From Membranipora membranacea (Eukaryota; Bryozoa; Gymnolaemata; Cheilostomatida; Membraniporidae): DNA of 64,000 bases. How positions within the stretch are numbered: position 1 is the first letter of the stretch; every line of letters starts with the position of its first letter. Made by a program: the position numbers and the translations under genes. The stretch spans positions 2,976,001-3,040,000 of the forward strand of contig OU612071.1 of the NCBI GenBank assembly GCA_914767715.1, given 5' to 3'. This document shows, piece after piece, positions 24,561-35,439 of this stretch. Below the pieces are notes generated by a model. The model made no database searches and was not told the DNA's origin. It saw only the letters and a program-made list of their open reading frames with translations.

Positions 24561-24609
24561 CCGAATTGAGGCATAAATAAGAGCTCAGAAAACGGTCTAT
24601 TCTTTAACC

Positions 24610-25110
24610 TGCCGTCGGAGATTGAGGCATTGGATATTCTTGGGTTGTTCTCTTCGTCAATTCTGTTGTTGAACATTATTGTTGATGCGAGATACTTAAA
24701 CTTTTGAACACTGAAAAGCTCTTAATTGTGTATTCAAACAGGTTGACGACTATCATATGAGCCAGGAAGCGGCTGGTAGAGAATCTATGATTGCTGGGGT
24801 TATGGATTTGATGTTGATTTACCGCCCGACTGCTGGCTAGGGCAAACATGTTGGTTATTTCCTAGGTATCCTCAAAGTTGTGTACAACAAAGGCATTGTC
24901 ATCCACAAACATGAGTTTCCCAACAACGGCTTGTCGAATTCTTGTTGCAGATTTATATTGGCTGACATTGAAAAGATCTGTTCCAGGCCTGCTCTGTACC
25001 CACACACCCCTTCACTTAGTAATTCTGCAGGCTCTTTGATCTCTTCAATCTCAGGGCATTTCTCCATCCCATTTTGTTCAGAAGACGGCCTCAGACCTGC
25101 AAAAGCTTAG
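24610..25110 (-). pseudogene. Decayed reverse transcriptase core fragment of the same LINE
   Basis: Minus-strand reading gives segments resembling the region around and after the catalytic YADD box: a DNAFVVHNFEDT-like stretch, FALASS, then INIKS, and finally INNNV and RRxAK-like words leading toward the 23,570 segment. Stops interrupt it several times. Order and strand agree with the fragment at 22,975-23,630, so both are treated as one element. Confidence 0.45.
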
Positions 25111-25244
25111 TGGTCGACCACAGGGGCCTCATTCAAGAGCCTGCTGAAGTGCTCTATCTGATGTAATAATTTAGATGAAGATTGGCCATAAAAATATAAT
25201 ATTTATAATTTTTATGGATACTGTATGAATGGGCATATTTTCAG

Positions 25245-25411
25245 TTCAGAGGAATTTTAAAATGTTTTCAGGATATATACAGCAAGAGCCGATAAAAAGC
25301 AAGTATGAAATAGGGGATGTGGACGAATTACTTGACAGACATTGGTTTTCTGTGATGAAAGGCTGGAGGGAAGTCAGTTTTAATGAAATAGGAAAGAACT
25401 CAAACAAATAA
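25245..25411 (+). other. Possible terminal exon, unrecognised
   Basis: A TATTTTCAG acceptor is followed by a frame from the ATG at 25,262 (MFSGYIQQEPIKSKYEIGD...) to a TAA at 25,409. The composition is coding-like but short. It could be the last exon of a gene or a pseudogene piece; no partner exon was secured. Confidence 0.25.
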
Positions 25412-25439
25412 AACAGTCTGGCCATGGCAGTGTACAAGA

Positions 25440-26500
25440 CTCACCACAATAAAAAACGACGAGGTGAGAAATGGATTTATTGGAATTATTGGAACTCACA
25501 ACACTGTGAGGCAATTGAAAATTGATCATCGCTAATGACTTAATCAGCCTCAATTTGGAGCCTAGCTCAACCCGCTCACTTATGAACTTGTGGGTGGGGC
25601 GAGCTCTTGTCTCGGTCGGTGCGCAAGGACTAGTATGGAATCATGATACCATTTGACGGGCTCTCTATCAGAATCCTAGTAAGGATTTGGTCAATTGAGT
25701 TTTCTCATAGTTCTCTCTAGAGTAATCCACCGAGTAAAGCGAGAGCAGGTAACAGTATTGTTTGCTTATAGTGACTTCTCTGATATAGTTAAGATGACCA
25801 CGTTAACACAAATTTTGTTTTTCTCCTATAGAACAAGCATGTTCTGTCAGTACTAGCTTTCCAGTGAGGCGGGAGCTGTCTCTGAAATGTTTTTGATGGA
25901 ATGGAAGACAATTGTGACAACATTTCAGCTCGAGGAAACATCAAGCCACTAGGGATGACTGAAAAATATGCTGTAAGTACATTAAGTGTTACTTAACCGC
26001 TGCCTTGCTGATCACACAACACAGTTTAAGCGTCTCGCACGACACACGCAGGATATTTTTTAATACACAGCTCAGTGATATGTGTTGTTCAACAGCTTCC
26101 AACATATTTATAACAGCCCAAACATTGCTGAAAATGAGTGTTCAAACTACTAAAAAATCGGGAATGATAGGAAATCTGTAAGATCAATGCTCCATGGAAA
26201 GTAACCAATGAATACCTTGGCAGAAATAGTTGGCGGTTCTACAGTTTGACTTGATTATCTGGCATCTGTAACTCACATAAACAATTATAAATACTATTAG
26301 TATTTATATGTTTATGGTAACTCCTAACAACTCATCATTATCCAGCTTCATTATCGGATGTGAAAAAAACAGCAACATCTCACCAATATACCTCATAAAA
26401 ACATAAAATATATTTTTGGGCAAATAAAAGATAGTTTGGGGCCAAGGGATACCTGTGTTGTACAATATAATTGATACATTTTACAGGGTGCTATGTCAAA
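25440..26500. other. Non-coding stretch
   Basis: No gene, RNA or repeat was recognised in this AT-rich stretch. Confidence 0.4.
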
Positions 26501-26540
26501 GCTATGTAAGGCTTTATAAGCCATTAATCATGCCTTGATC

Positions 26541-28780
26541 CCTGGAGGCATGGCAGGTGTTGTGATGGAACAGGTAGCACTGGAGACAGTGAGGATGATG
26601 GGTATTATGATGAGGGAAAAGCATATCCTGATGAAGCAGAGGTAATGCTCCCCAGAATTATTTTATATATCCAAAGTTAGTGTTTACCACCTTGGTTTAC
26701 ACAGATGTAATAGTGTGTTGTCTATAATTGAGTTGGTAAATCCCCCCCCTCCTTTTCGGGTCAATATATGTGACCCCTACATGTTGTCAATATTATCCCG
26801 TTTGTAAGTGTAATCACCCTATCATTTCTGGCCACATTTAAATCTGTAAAAATGGCTCAAATAGTTCTGCATTTCTTGACTTGTCTTCGTAATCCGCCAT
26901 ATAGTTTCTAAGTTTAAAAAGCAGTCATTTCACTGATAAAACATTGTTGCTGCAACTGGGCTGCTTGATCTGCAGCATGTTCTACACAATGTTCAATGGG
27001 ATTGACCATCTATGGAGTACTTAGTTTCTCATGTAGTCCAGAAGACACCAAAACTTAATTTTTAACCCAAAATAATAAGAGGAGGTTATTCTCAATAATA
27101 GTAATAATTCTTAATGGGTACTCATTTTCTGTGTGAAGTGTCACTATCCAATAGTCTGGGCAACTGGGGTTTAGGAGAGGACTAACTGGTAATTTAACAG
27201 ATATGAATTTAAATAGGTATGATTGAGTGCTATTATTGATCATTCTGTAGGTTTGCCATGGTGGGATGCTGTTTCTTGTAATTTAATTCAAATGCCAGTA
27301 ATGTATTCTAATTTAGGTAATACCACTGATTACGTTTTTTTTCCTCACTCAGCAGTAGAGGATGCAATCTATGCATATACATATCAAAAAGATCTTCACG
27401 CTTAATTAGCTGATTTTTCTGGTCAAGATATTTGCAAAATTAGTTTGAGCGCATAAAATTTGAGACCGAGTGGACTTTCAGAGATAAACCTGCGCTTATT
27501 TTTCAAAGGCCGTCACACAAGGAGGGAAACAATTTTTATAGTATTAACAGAGGGAGACTGAATGTGATTATAATACCTCAAAGTCGAAACCACATGCGAG
27601 TCAAGCCACATGCGAGTCGAGGATCCCATTCAAATTCATGATATGTGCCATCCAGGCCTATCATACAGAATGGAATCCTTCTTTGCATCTTTTTTTTATT
27701 GGCGATAGTACAAATTTCCTAGGGAGACAAAGTAACAGAATGTACTCCCATTCGACTCATTCTGGTTCCCCTCTACAGTTCGCGCAGCAGCCAATGTCAT
27801 CGAATACATTATATCCACTGATTTGATAGAAGTCGAGCTACCAATTCTTCCCGGACCTTGTTCAATGCTGTTGTCAGAGGCAATCAGTCGAATATAATTA
27901 AACTTGTATTGAGCAAGTCGGATGGTTTTGGTTGGATGCATGCTGTAGTGGTTTTTTTGACCAAGTGGTAGATGTAGGTATATTGGTTCACATTAGTTTA
28001 TATTATATATAATATCAGGGCACAAATGGTGAGGTTTTTTTAATCAGGACAGTACACTACAGGCTATACTTGGGCAAAACAATTGGATTACAAAGGCAAT
28101 TATAAGAATTATCTCCTCCTTTTTTGTTGGCAAACTGATAGGTGTAGAACTATGACATAGTATTTAAGCAACCTATCTACACATATAAATGCTGTCAAAC
28201 TGTTGTCCTCCTTCTGTTTGGGTAAACTGAATGATAACTTTTGGTGTTTTCTTGACTATAACCCTGAATAACTTTTCAACTGGGAGCTGAAGAAACCAGA
28301 GATTTGAAATCAGCACAAAATTCTGGGTTAGATAAATGTAACTCAGTGTTGCCCACCAGCTCTCATAGCTAGGGGACTGATGGGTAGTAATAATAAGCCG
28401 ATTTAATTTACCACTTTGGTTTGGGCCACGACGACCGATGCAATGCAATGGTCATAATCCCCAGACACAGCCTAGATTATATATTTGATATCATTTAGGT
28501 TGATATAGCCATATGCAGATATTTATGAAATTTTTTTTGTGTATTTGCAGCAGAATGGTGTAGTGGATGACCTTCTGGACAAACAACTAATGACACCAGG
28601 GTTATGTGACTGACTGGTGGCAAAAGTGAAGGCATTCAAATTATTTGATGCAAGAAAGTTAATGCAGCAGAGGAATGACAATATAACTAGGGTATTTATG
28701 AAACAGTTGGCTAGGTTGGGGTTTGGGAGTGTTTTGCAGGATGGCAGGCAAAATCGTTGGCATTCAAGCCTAACATAATG
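26541..28780 (+). pseudogene. Two possible exons of a decayed gene
   Basis: One candidate exon ends at 26,641 with a GTAATG donor and encodes an acidic stretch (DSEDDGYYDEGKAYPDEAE). The next begins at 28,551 after a long pyrimidine-rich GTATTTGCAG acceptor in the same phase. It encodes QNGVVDDLLDKQLMTPGLCD, then an in-frame TGA at 28,611, then more coding-like sequence containing RKLMQQRNDN. The stop and the lack of clear neighbouring exons suggest a pseudogene. Function is unknown. Confidence 0.3.
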
Positions 28781-28789
28781 AACAGTGTC

Positions 28790-30240
28790 AGCTCGTCATC
28801 TCTGCCAAAAAAGACGGCAAGAAGTTACATGTAATTGTATTGCTTAGCTATTGTAAATACTCACTGAATTGAACTATTCATATACAGAGTTCAATGTTAC
28901 TACTATAATAGTAAAAGTTTGGTGACTTATACCTACATGATATCATGTTAAGGTTATCATACCGATGTTGTTCGATTTTGACATTTCATATGTTGTTAGA
29001 AAGCTAATCCAACACTGATTCTGAAAATATCGGTTTCAGCATGGCATCATGTCATGGCGTTGTGCTATTATGAGTCGTCTTTGAGGAGGATTTTTTAGGA
29101 CACTATGGTGCAGATACTATGGTTCCAATCAGACTCAACTGCATAATGTTTACAAGAAGCCTCTGAAGGACTCATGAGGAGAAATTTCTGGATCCTGTGG
29201 CACTGAGCACCAGAGGAAAAACTTTCTTTTATGCATCAAATATTAGCTTATTCAGGTCGCTTTGGTTTAATGGATGAGGCTCCAATGTGATGCGAGCCAC
29301 ACGACAAAAATACATGTTTATTACTGTGGGCAGACCCTATGTTACATGTCATGACTAATAAATAACAAGGGTGCTTCTTAGGTGTCTTGTAAAAATTATT
29401 CAGTTGAAAGTCCAATATGAACCATTGTGTCTGCACCACATCGTTCTAAAAATTCCTCCTCAAAGACCCTTATCCTGCCTTATATCAAAATAGCACAACG
29501 GCATGACATGACGTCATGCTGAAATCAAATTATTTGCAATAAGTGTTTGATTAGCTTTCCAATGATATATAAAATGTCAAAATCGGTCAACGTTGGTATC
29601 ATAACCTTAAACCATACATTAAACCTATATTTATACTCTTTTCTCATGCTCATAATCTTATTTTATGCTATGTGTTTGTCATCATAGCCTAGGTTATTCA
29701 TAAATTTTGTGTTTGAAAATTAATAATAATACTGAATATAGCTGTCAGCAAGTTCTAGGCATTCTACTTTCTGGTAACACTCTATCTACACTGAGCTCTT
29801 AGAATGGAAACACAATCATACATTCTTGCAAGAAAATTTAGAAAACTCTGCATTGATCTCTAACATGCAAGAATTCCAGAAACTTGACCCAAAATTGACC
29901 TGTCACCATTGCCAAGTTATGATTGAGAGTTTGAGGATTAATAGACAAGGAATAGGTTGATAGACTAATCGGTGCCAGATTTGGAATCTCCATGCTCCAG
30001 TTTATGTGTCCAACATTTTCCAGGGCTATAGGTATCATATTCTAGAAGTTATTCCGAAAAGTGCGTAAAAAATGGTTGGAGTTATGTGGAGATTAATCAG
30101 AAAATTCGATGACGTCGATAGAGTTCAATGATGATGTGTCATGATTATAATGTGAGTTACCTATATCTCAACACTGGATAGCGGAAGAGTGGTAGAAATT
30201 GGAGGGCATATGTAATGAAGCATGGAGTTTCAAAATCTGG
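28790..30240. other. Non-coding stretch with a diverged inverted pair
   Basis: Segments around 28,940-29,110 and 29,440-29,610 resemble each other in opposite orientation: GGTTATCATACCGATGTTG and TTTCAGCATGGCATCATGTCATGGC against GACATGACGTCATGCTGAAATC and CAACGTTGGTATCATAACC. They probably mark the ends of an old inverted-repeat element of about 650 bp. No coding region was recognised. Confidence 0.4.
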
Positions 30241-30249
30241 CAACCATAA

Positions 30250-31530
30250 TGCTCTCATATTATGCTGTCTATGTCTCTTTGTTCTCTATGTTTATTGCTT
30301 TCTCTAACGTCTCTATGTTTTTTCTACAAAATTTATATAACTTTGCATTGAAATTCTACGTTTCTACGATCCTGACCCAAGTCGGGGCTGTCAACGTTTT
30401 CATTCTACGTTCTACGATTAAGAGTTTATTGCTTTCTCTAACGATTCTACGGTTTTTCTACAAAATCTATATGACTTTGCATTGAAATTCTACGTTTCAA
30501 CGTTTCTACGATCCTGACCCAAGTCAGGGCTGTCAACGTTTCCATTCTACGTTCTACGATTAAGAGTTTATTGCTTTCTCTAACATTTCTACGTTTTTTC
30601 TACAAAGTTTATATAACTTTGCATTGATATTCCACGTTTCAACGTTTCTACGATCCAGATCCAAGTCAGGGCTGTCAACGTTTTCATTCTACGTTCTACG
30701 ATTTAGAGCTTATTGCTTTCTCTAACATTTCTACGTTTGTTCTACAAAGTTTATATAACTTTGCATTGATAATCTACGTTTCAACGTTTCTACGATCCAG
30801 ACCCAAGTCAGGGCTGTCAACGTTTTCATTCTACGTTCTACGATTGAGAGTTTATTGCTTTCTCTAACGATTCTACGTTTTTTCTACAAAGTTTATATAA
30901 CTTTGCATTGATAATCTACGCTTCAACGTTTCTACGATCCAGACCCAAGTCAGGGCTGTCAACGTTTTCATTCTACGTTCTACGATTGAGAGCTTATTGC
31001 TTTCTCTAACATTTCTACGTTTTTTCTACAAAGTTTATATAACTTTGCATTGATAATCTACGTTTCAACGTTTCTACGATCCAGACCCAAGTCAGGGCTG
31101 TCAACGTTTTCATTCTATGTTCTACGATTGAGAGTTTATTGCTTTCTCTAACGTTTCTACGTTTTTTCTACAAAGTTTATATAACTTTGCATTGATATTC
31201 TACGTTCTACCTTTCTACGATCCTGACCCAAGTCGGGGCTGTCAACGTTTTCATTCTACGTTCTACGATTGAGAGATTATTGCTTTTTCTAACATTACTA
31301 CGTTTTTTCTACAAAGTTTATATAACTTTGCATTGATATTCTACGTTTCAACGTTTCTACGATCCTGACCCAAGTCCGGGCTGTCAACGTTTTCATTTTA
31401 CGTTCTACGATTGAGAGTTTATTGCTTTCTCTAACGATTCTACGTTTTTTCTACAAAGTTTATATAACTTTGCATTGATATTCTACGTTCTACGTTTCTA
31501 CGATCCTGACCCAAGTCAGGGCTGTCAACG
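30250..31530. repeat. Tandem array of a 142-bp unit, about nine copies
   Basis: The unit is recognisable by TTTATTGCTTTCTCTAAC, TTTATATAACTTTGCATTGA and CTGACCCAAGTCRGGGCTG words, plus several TTCTACGTT/TTCTACGAT words. The first spacing is 134 bp and later ones 142 bp. Copies differ at scattered positions. A relative in reverse orientation lies at 18,470-18,860. No coding role is apparent. Confidence 0.85.
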
Positions 31531-31539
31531 TTTCATTAC

Positions 31540-33180
31540 ACATTCTTCAATTCAGAGTTTTCTGCTCAATGTAATAATGCTCTGCTAACATTTCTACGAT
31601 ACAATTTGCTACGTATTTCTACAAAAATCATATATGTTATAATGAACGGAGAAATTTTCAAGTTAGATAGGAAATTAACATGGGGAGTTTCTCAAAATCT
31701 CTGATGCTGCACCTGCCTCAACTTTTGTTGGCTAAGGTGGAACATATGGAAAAGGAGTACTTTCAAAGACATAAGAAGCTATCACGAGGGCCTATAGACA
31801 AAAAAGTAACACAACAACTGAATGCTGTCAGCTGTTATTTTTTTGCTTTGACAGCTTGTCTTTTGAGGTGTTCCTTTAATTTTGCATACCATGATCATAA
31901 CCTATTGTCTGAGATTGTATGATTATTATTCAAAGAATGGTCTCATTCCAAGCAGTGGAGCCCAAATGTTGTCAAAAAGGTAAAACAGTTTTTCGTCAAA
32001 GATACTCACATGGTGTGGTAGGTGGATACGTTTTTAACCAGGGTAAAATTGCACTTTTCTTGGGTCTTTCTATATGTTAGTAGATGCTAGGCCTTCCAAT
32101 TGCTTCCTCAATCACTAGCAGATTCTTTGTCATGGAAACCTATTGAACACAAATTCATATATAGCATTCATAACATTCATATACTAACTAGGCCTAGGCC
32201 TACAACCATCTGACATTTACATCTAAACAATATTTTAGTAGCCTACTCGGTTAGGTATGACAGATTCTTTTCTATTTATTAACTTGTACCAATAAACATT
32301 GACACATCAATCTGCCTATCTATATGATATTTCCCCTATTATTGTACTGGCAAAACGTGGCAATGATTCAAGAAGTATAACTGAAACTAATCAACTGTTT
32401 TGTTCATTGCTGAAGCTGACGCAATCACTGTGTGCTGCGCTGTCCTGTTATCATACACACTTGGTGCTTGTAGTATAATTAATCACATTTAATTCTTCTT
32501 GAACACATCTATCATCATGAAAGAAATAAAACAAACTTCATATCATCATTATCCTAAATTGAATAAAAGACTCATGATCTACTAAGGAGTAGCAGTAGGA
32601 CTCACCAGTGACCATCATCTTTTCGAAGCTGGTTATCCTTAACTACTCTTCCAGTGAACAGGTTAAATCACCAATTATGTAGTCACAGGACAGGTTTCTC
32701 CTTGGGAGGACTGTAGGGTATTTTTTTATGAGTTATTTTACTTCTTTTGTTATTTACTGTCCACCAGTTAATTAGTGAAGTTATGTAGAATCCCTGGGCC
32801 TAGTCCTTTGTTTACTGTCTTCAGTACAGAAACTCAATGGCAGTGAGTGAGCAATGGCACTGCAGTTAGTAATGGAACAGTTTTGTCACTCATTTCTTGG
32901 GCTCTAAATTCCTAGTACTAGTTATGATAACCTACTAATACGTCTTGCTAGTATAATCACATAGCAAGTCACATGCTAAGTATCATTATTATAATACGGG
33001 CACTGTATTGTAATTGAGGTCACTGATTGGATAATGAATAGTGCACTAGTAAAGATTTAATTTGTCCATGTCAAGGTCATTGGGTGGATCAATTCATTAT
33101 TGATTGTGTTCCCATGGAAAATAGAGCATAACTCCTCAGCACCAAAAAAATAGGGATAAATATGGTTTTCCTATCATATC
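31540..33180. other. Mostly non-coding, one unrecognised 80-codon frame
   Basis: A frame at 31,680-31,922 (+) starts MGSFSKSLMLHLPQLLLAKV and runs 80 codons directly beside the tandem array. It resembles no family known to me and may be chance. The remainder, to the point where the long repeat resumes at 33,186, shows nothing recognisable. Confidence 0.35.
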
Positions 33181-33639
33181 CAGTGTTTGAGCAGTACTTT
33201 TTGAATTAAGGTAGGCAAGGCCACAACGTGTAGTTTTTCTTCTGTACTCAGTGACGAAATTCTAAGAATAAATAAAAAGCAATGACATTATTTTTACACT
33301 AATTTAATACCACACTATTTACCAGGGCTTTATTGTTCATAAGATGGAACCACAAAGTGTGTTGCATTCAAAAGCTGTTTAGCTTCAACAGATTTTTTGA
33401 AACAAACAATCTTTAATATAAGCATTTGAACATGATTCCATAATTATTGTCCAAGTTTCCTAAAATAACTAAATTGAATTTTTATGACAAGTTGCCTTTA
33501 TGAAATTAGAAAAAAGTTAAGAATAGTTAATACATGCTGCATTTGTCATTATTTGGCACTAATCTTTTCTATAATTTGTTGAACGCCAGGTCTAACACAT
33601 TCTGTGACCTGTCACAATGAGTCGATAAAATTTTCTTAC

Positions 33640-33758
33640 TTCTGAGAAAGGCTCACGCCGTTCAGCCAATTCTTTCAGGATAGAAACTATCACAGAAGTT
33701 GACTGCTTGTCCCCTGCTGCTTCCTCTACAGAATCATTCAAAGTCTTCATGTCATCCT
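33640..33758 (-). pseudogene. Decayed repeat-borne exon, copy 3
   Basis: This is a minus-strand copy of the exon described at 2,530-2,648, with the TTATTTAG acceptor preserved and a GTAAGA donor at its end (33,639 downwards). The first-exon partner expected upstream has been lost or displaced by the foldback element. Confidence 0.45.
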
Positions 33759-33878
33759 CTAAATAAGAAACAATATTGACAGTATGTATACTGCAGGTGA
33801 TAAACGATCAGTTAAAATTGAATCGAGAATTGAGTGATTGTAAGTATATTACATCCCGAAACAGCGAAATATTTGTTG

Positions 33879-34242
33879 CCTTAAACAACTGCTGCCACAG
33901 CTGGGCTTTGCCCAGCAAAGCCACCAGTCAAAAATTTAAATACAGAGTTGTGGCAACAAAAAATCTAGCCAGTAGTTTTGAATGGAGTTATATGAGCTCT
34001 CAAAATGTAGGGAGTATATACTTCCCCGGCCATCCATCAAAGGGACCTGATTGGTCCACAACAACATTTGGCATCTCCTATGGTGGATGGCTGATCAAGA
34101 AGATACTCCCTACATTTTGAGAGCTCATATAACTCCATTCAAAGGTACTGGCTAGATGTTTTGATCCCAAAACTCTATATTGTAATTTTCTACTGGTGGC
34201 TATGCTGGGCAAAGCCCAGCTGTGTCAGGAGTGGTTTAAGGG
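33879..34242. mobile_element. Foldback MITE with long arms, TTAA-type insertion
   Basis: The arms of about 140 bp are near-exact reverse complements: CCACAGCTGGGCTTTGCCCAGC near the left end, and TGAGCTCTCAAAATGTAGGG toward the centre, with its complement near 34,107-34,127. Outer ends are ACAACTGCTGMCACAG-like, and both are bounded by TTAA (33,881-33,884 and 34,236-34,239). TTAA duplication is typical of piggyBac-type elements. There is no transposase. The chance frame across the left arm is not a gene. Confidence 0.7.
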
Positions 34243-35439
34243 CTATGCCCCAATGTCTGCGTCTGAGTGTATTATATTCAAACATAAAATTTTATGGCAG
34301 ATTCTGTGGAATGCAATGCAAATTTTCTTCTCTAAATCCACATTGTAATATGTGAAGACGCTCAAAAGTGCCGTAGTACCGTCTGGTTCGTAGCAACATG
34401 CTCTTTAGCTCCAACATATACACTCACAATACCATTGTTAATCATAAGGCTGATCTCATCCAAAAACAAAATGACCACAAACACATCCTTTCATGATGAT
34501 GTGAATATATATTTTTTTTTTTCGATCGACAAACCACTTTGTGAATTCTTTTCATATCGGTACTGGAAAGCTACAAATGCACTATTAATAATGAAAAAAA
34601 TAATGAAATGAACGCTGCTTCGACAGTAGTTGTGAAATGACCAGCAACGAGAGGAATATGAATCATAAATGAGTTGAATGATACAGAGTATGATCATCAT
34701 TTGCTATTGTACCTTGAGCCTTCTTTTGGAGCAAGTATAATCTCTCAAGAATATATTGTGGTGTGTGTCGGGAATCAATCAGCAATATCCTTGCCTAAAT
34801 CCACATCTTAATTTGTGAAGAAGTTTTTTTTGTGGTGACATACCTTTGAATTTGAGAAATCACATGTTTCTTATCAATCTTAGACCTCACAGGAAGTAGA
34901 TTTGGTAAAGGGCGTTAATTGGATGGATATTTGATATATTCACCCTTATGAGTATCATCTAGTCTAGCAGTGTGAAGAAGATACAACCATTATTATAAAC
35001 GGTCTATCTGTTACAAGGCTGCTGATGTAAGGCCATGTAATCTTCAAACCCTTAACATATATACAACCGTGACCACTTGCCTTCTCGTCAGAAGTGTATA
35101 TTTAGATATTTAAAACAAGCATTTCAAAATTTCATTAGTTTTCTGACTGATAACAGCTAGGATCAGTTTGAATGATCTTGATCCCATTCATGTTTCTTTG
35201 TTCTTGAAGTGAATAGCGAATTCCTTTCATTCAGCCAACAGATTGTTTACTCTCAAATATATATGCATTGTGTTGACCTGTGGTTCCATTCACTTTTACA
35301 TACGCCCACTTGGCAGTCTTAAATTTAAAATTGTTGAAATCCAGCTAATGAAATTTATGTTATGGATATGAAGCGTATCAATCCCCTCTAATATGGATTT
35401 TTGAGACAAAGTGTGACTGGGGTTTGTCTGCTGCATCAT

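Noticed and set aside
30250-31530. Regularly spaced repeats that might suggest a CRISPR array
   Set aside because: The whole 142-bp unit is repeated, with no unique spacers, and the setting is eukaryotic.
33776-34120. 114-codon open frame on the plus strand
   Set aside because: It runs across the left arm of the TTAA foldback element and into its loop, so it is a by-product of the insertion.
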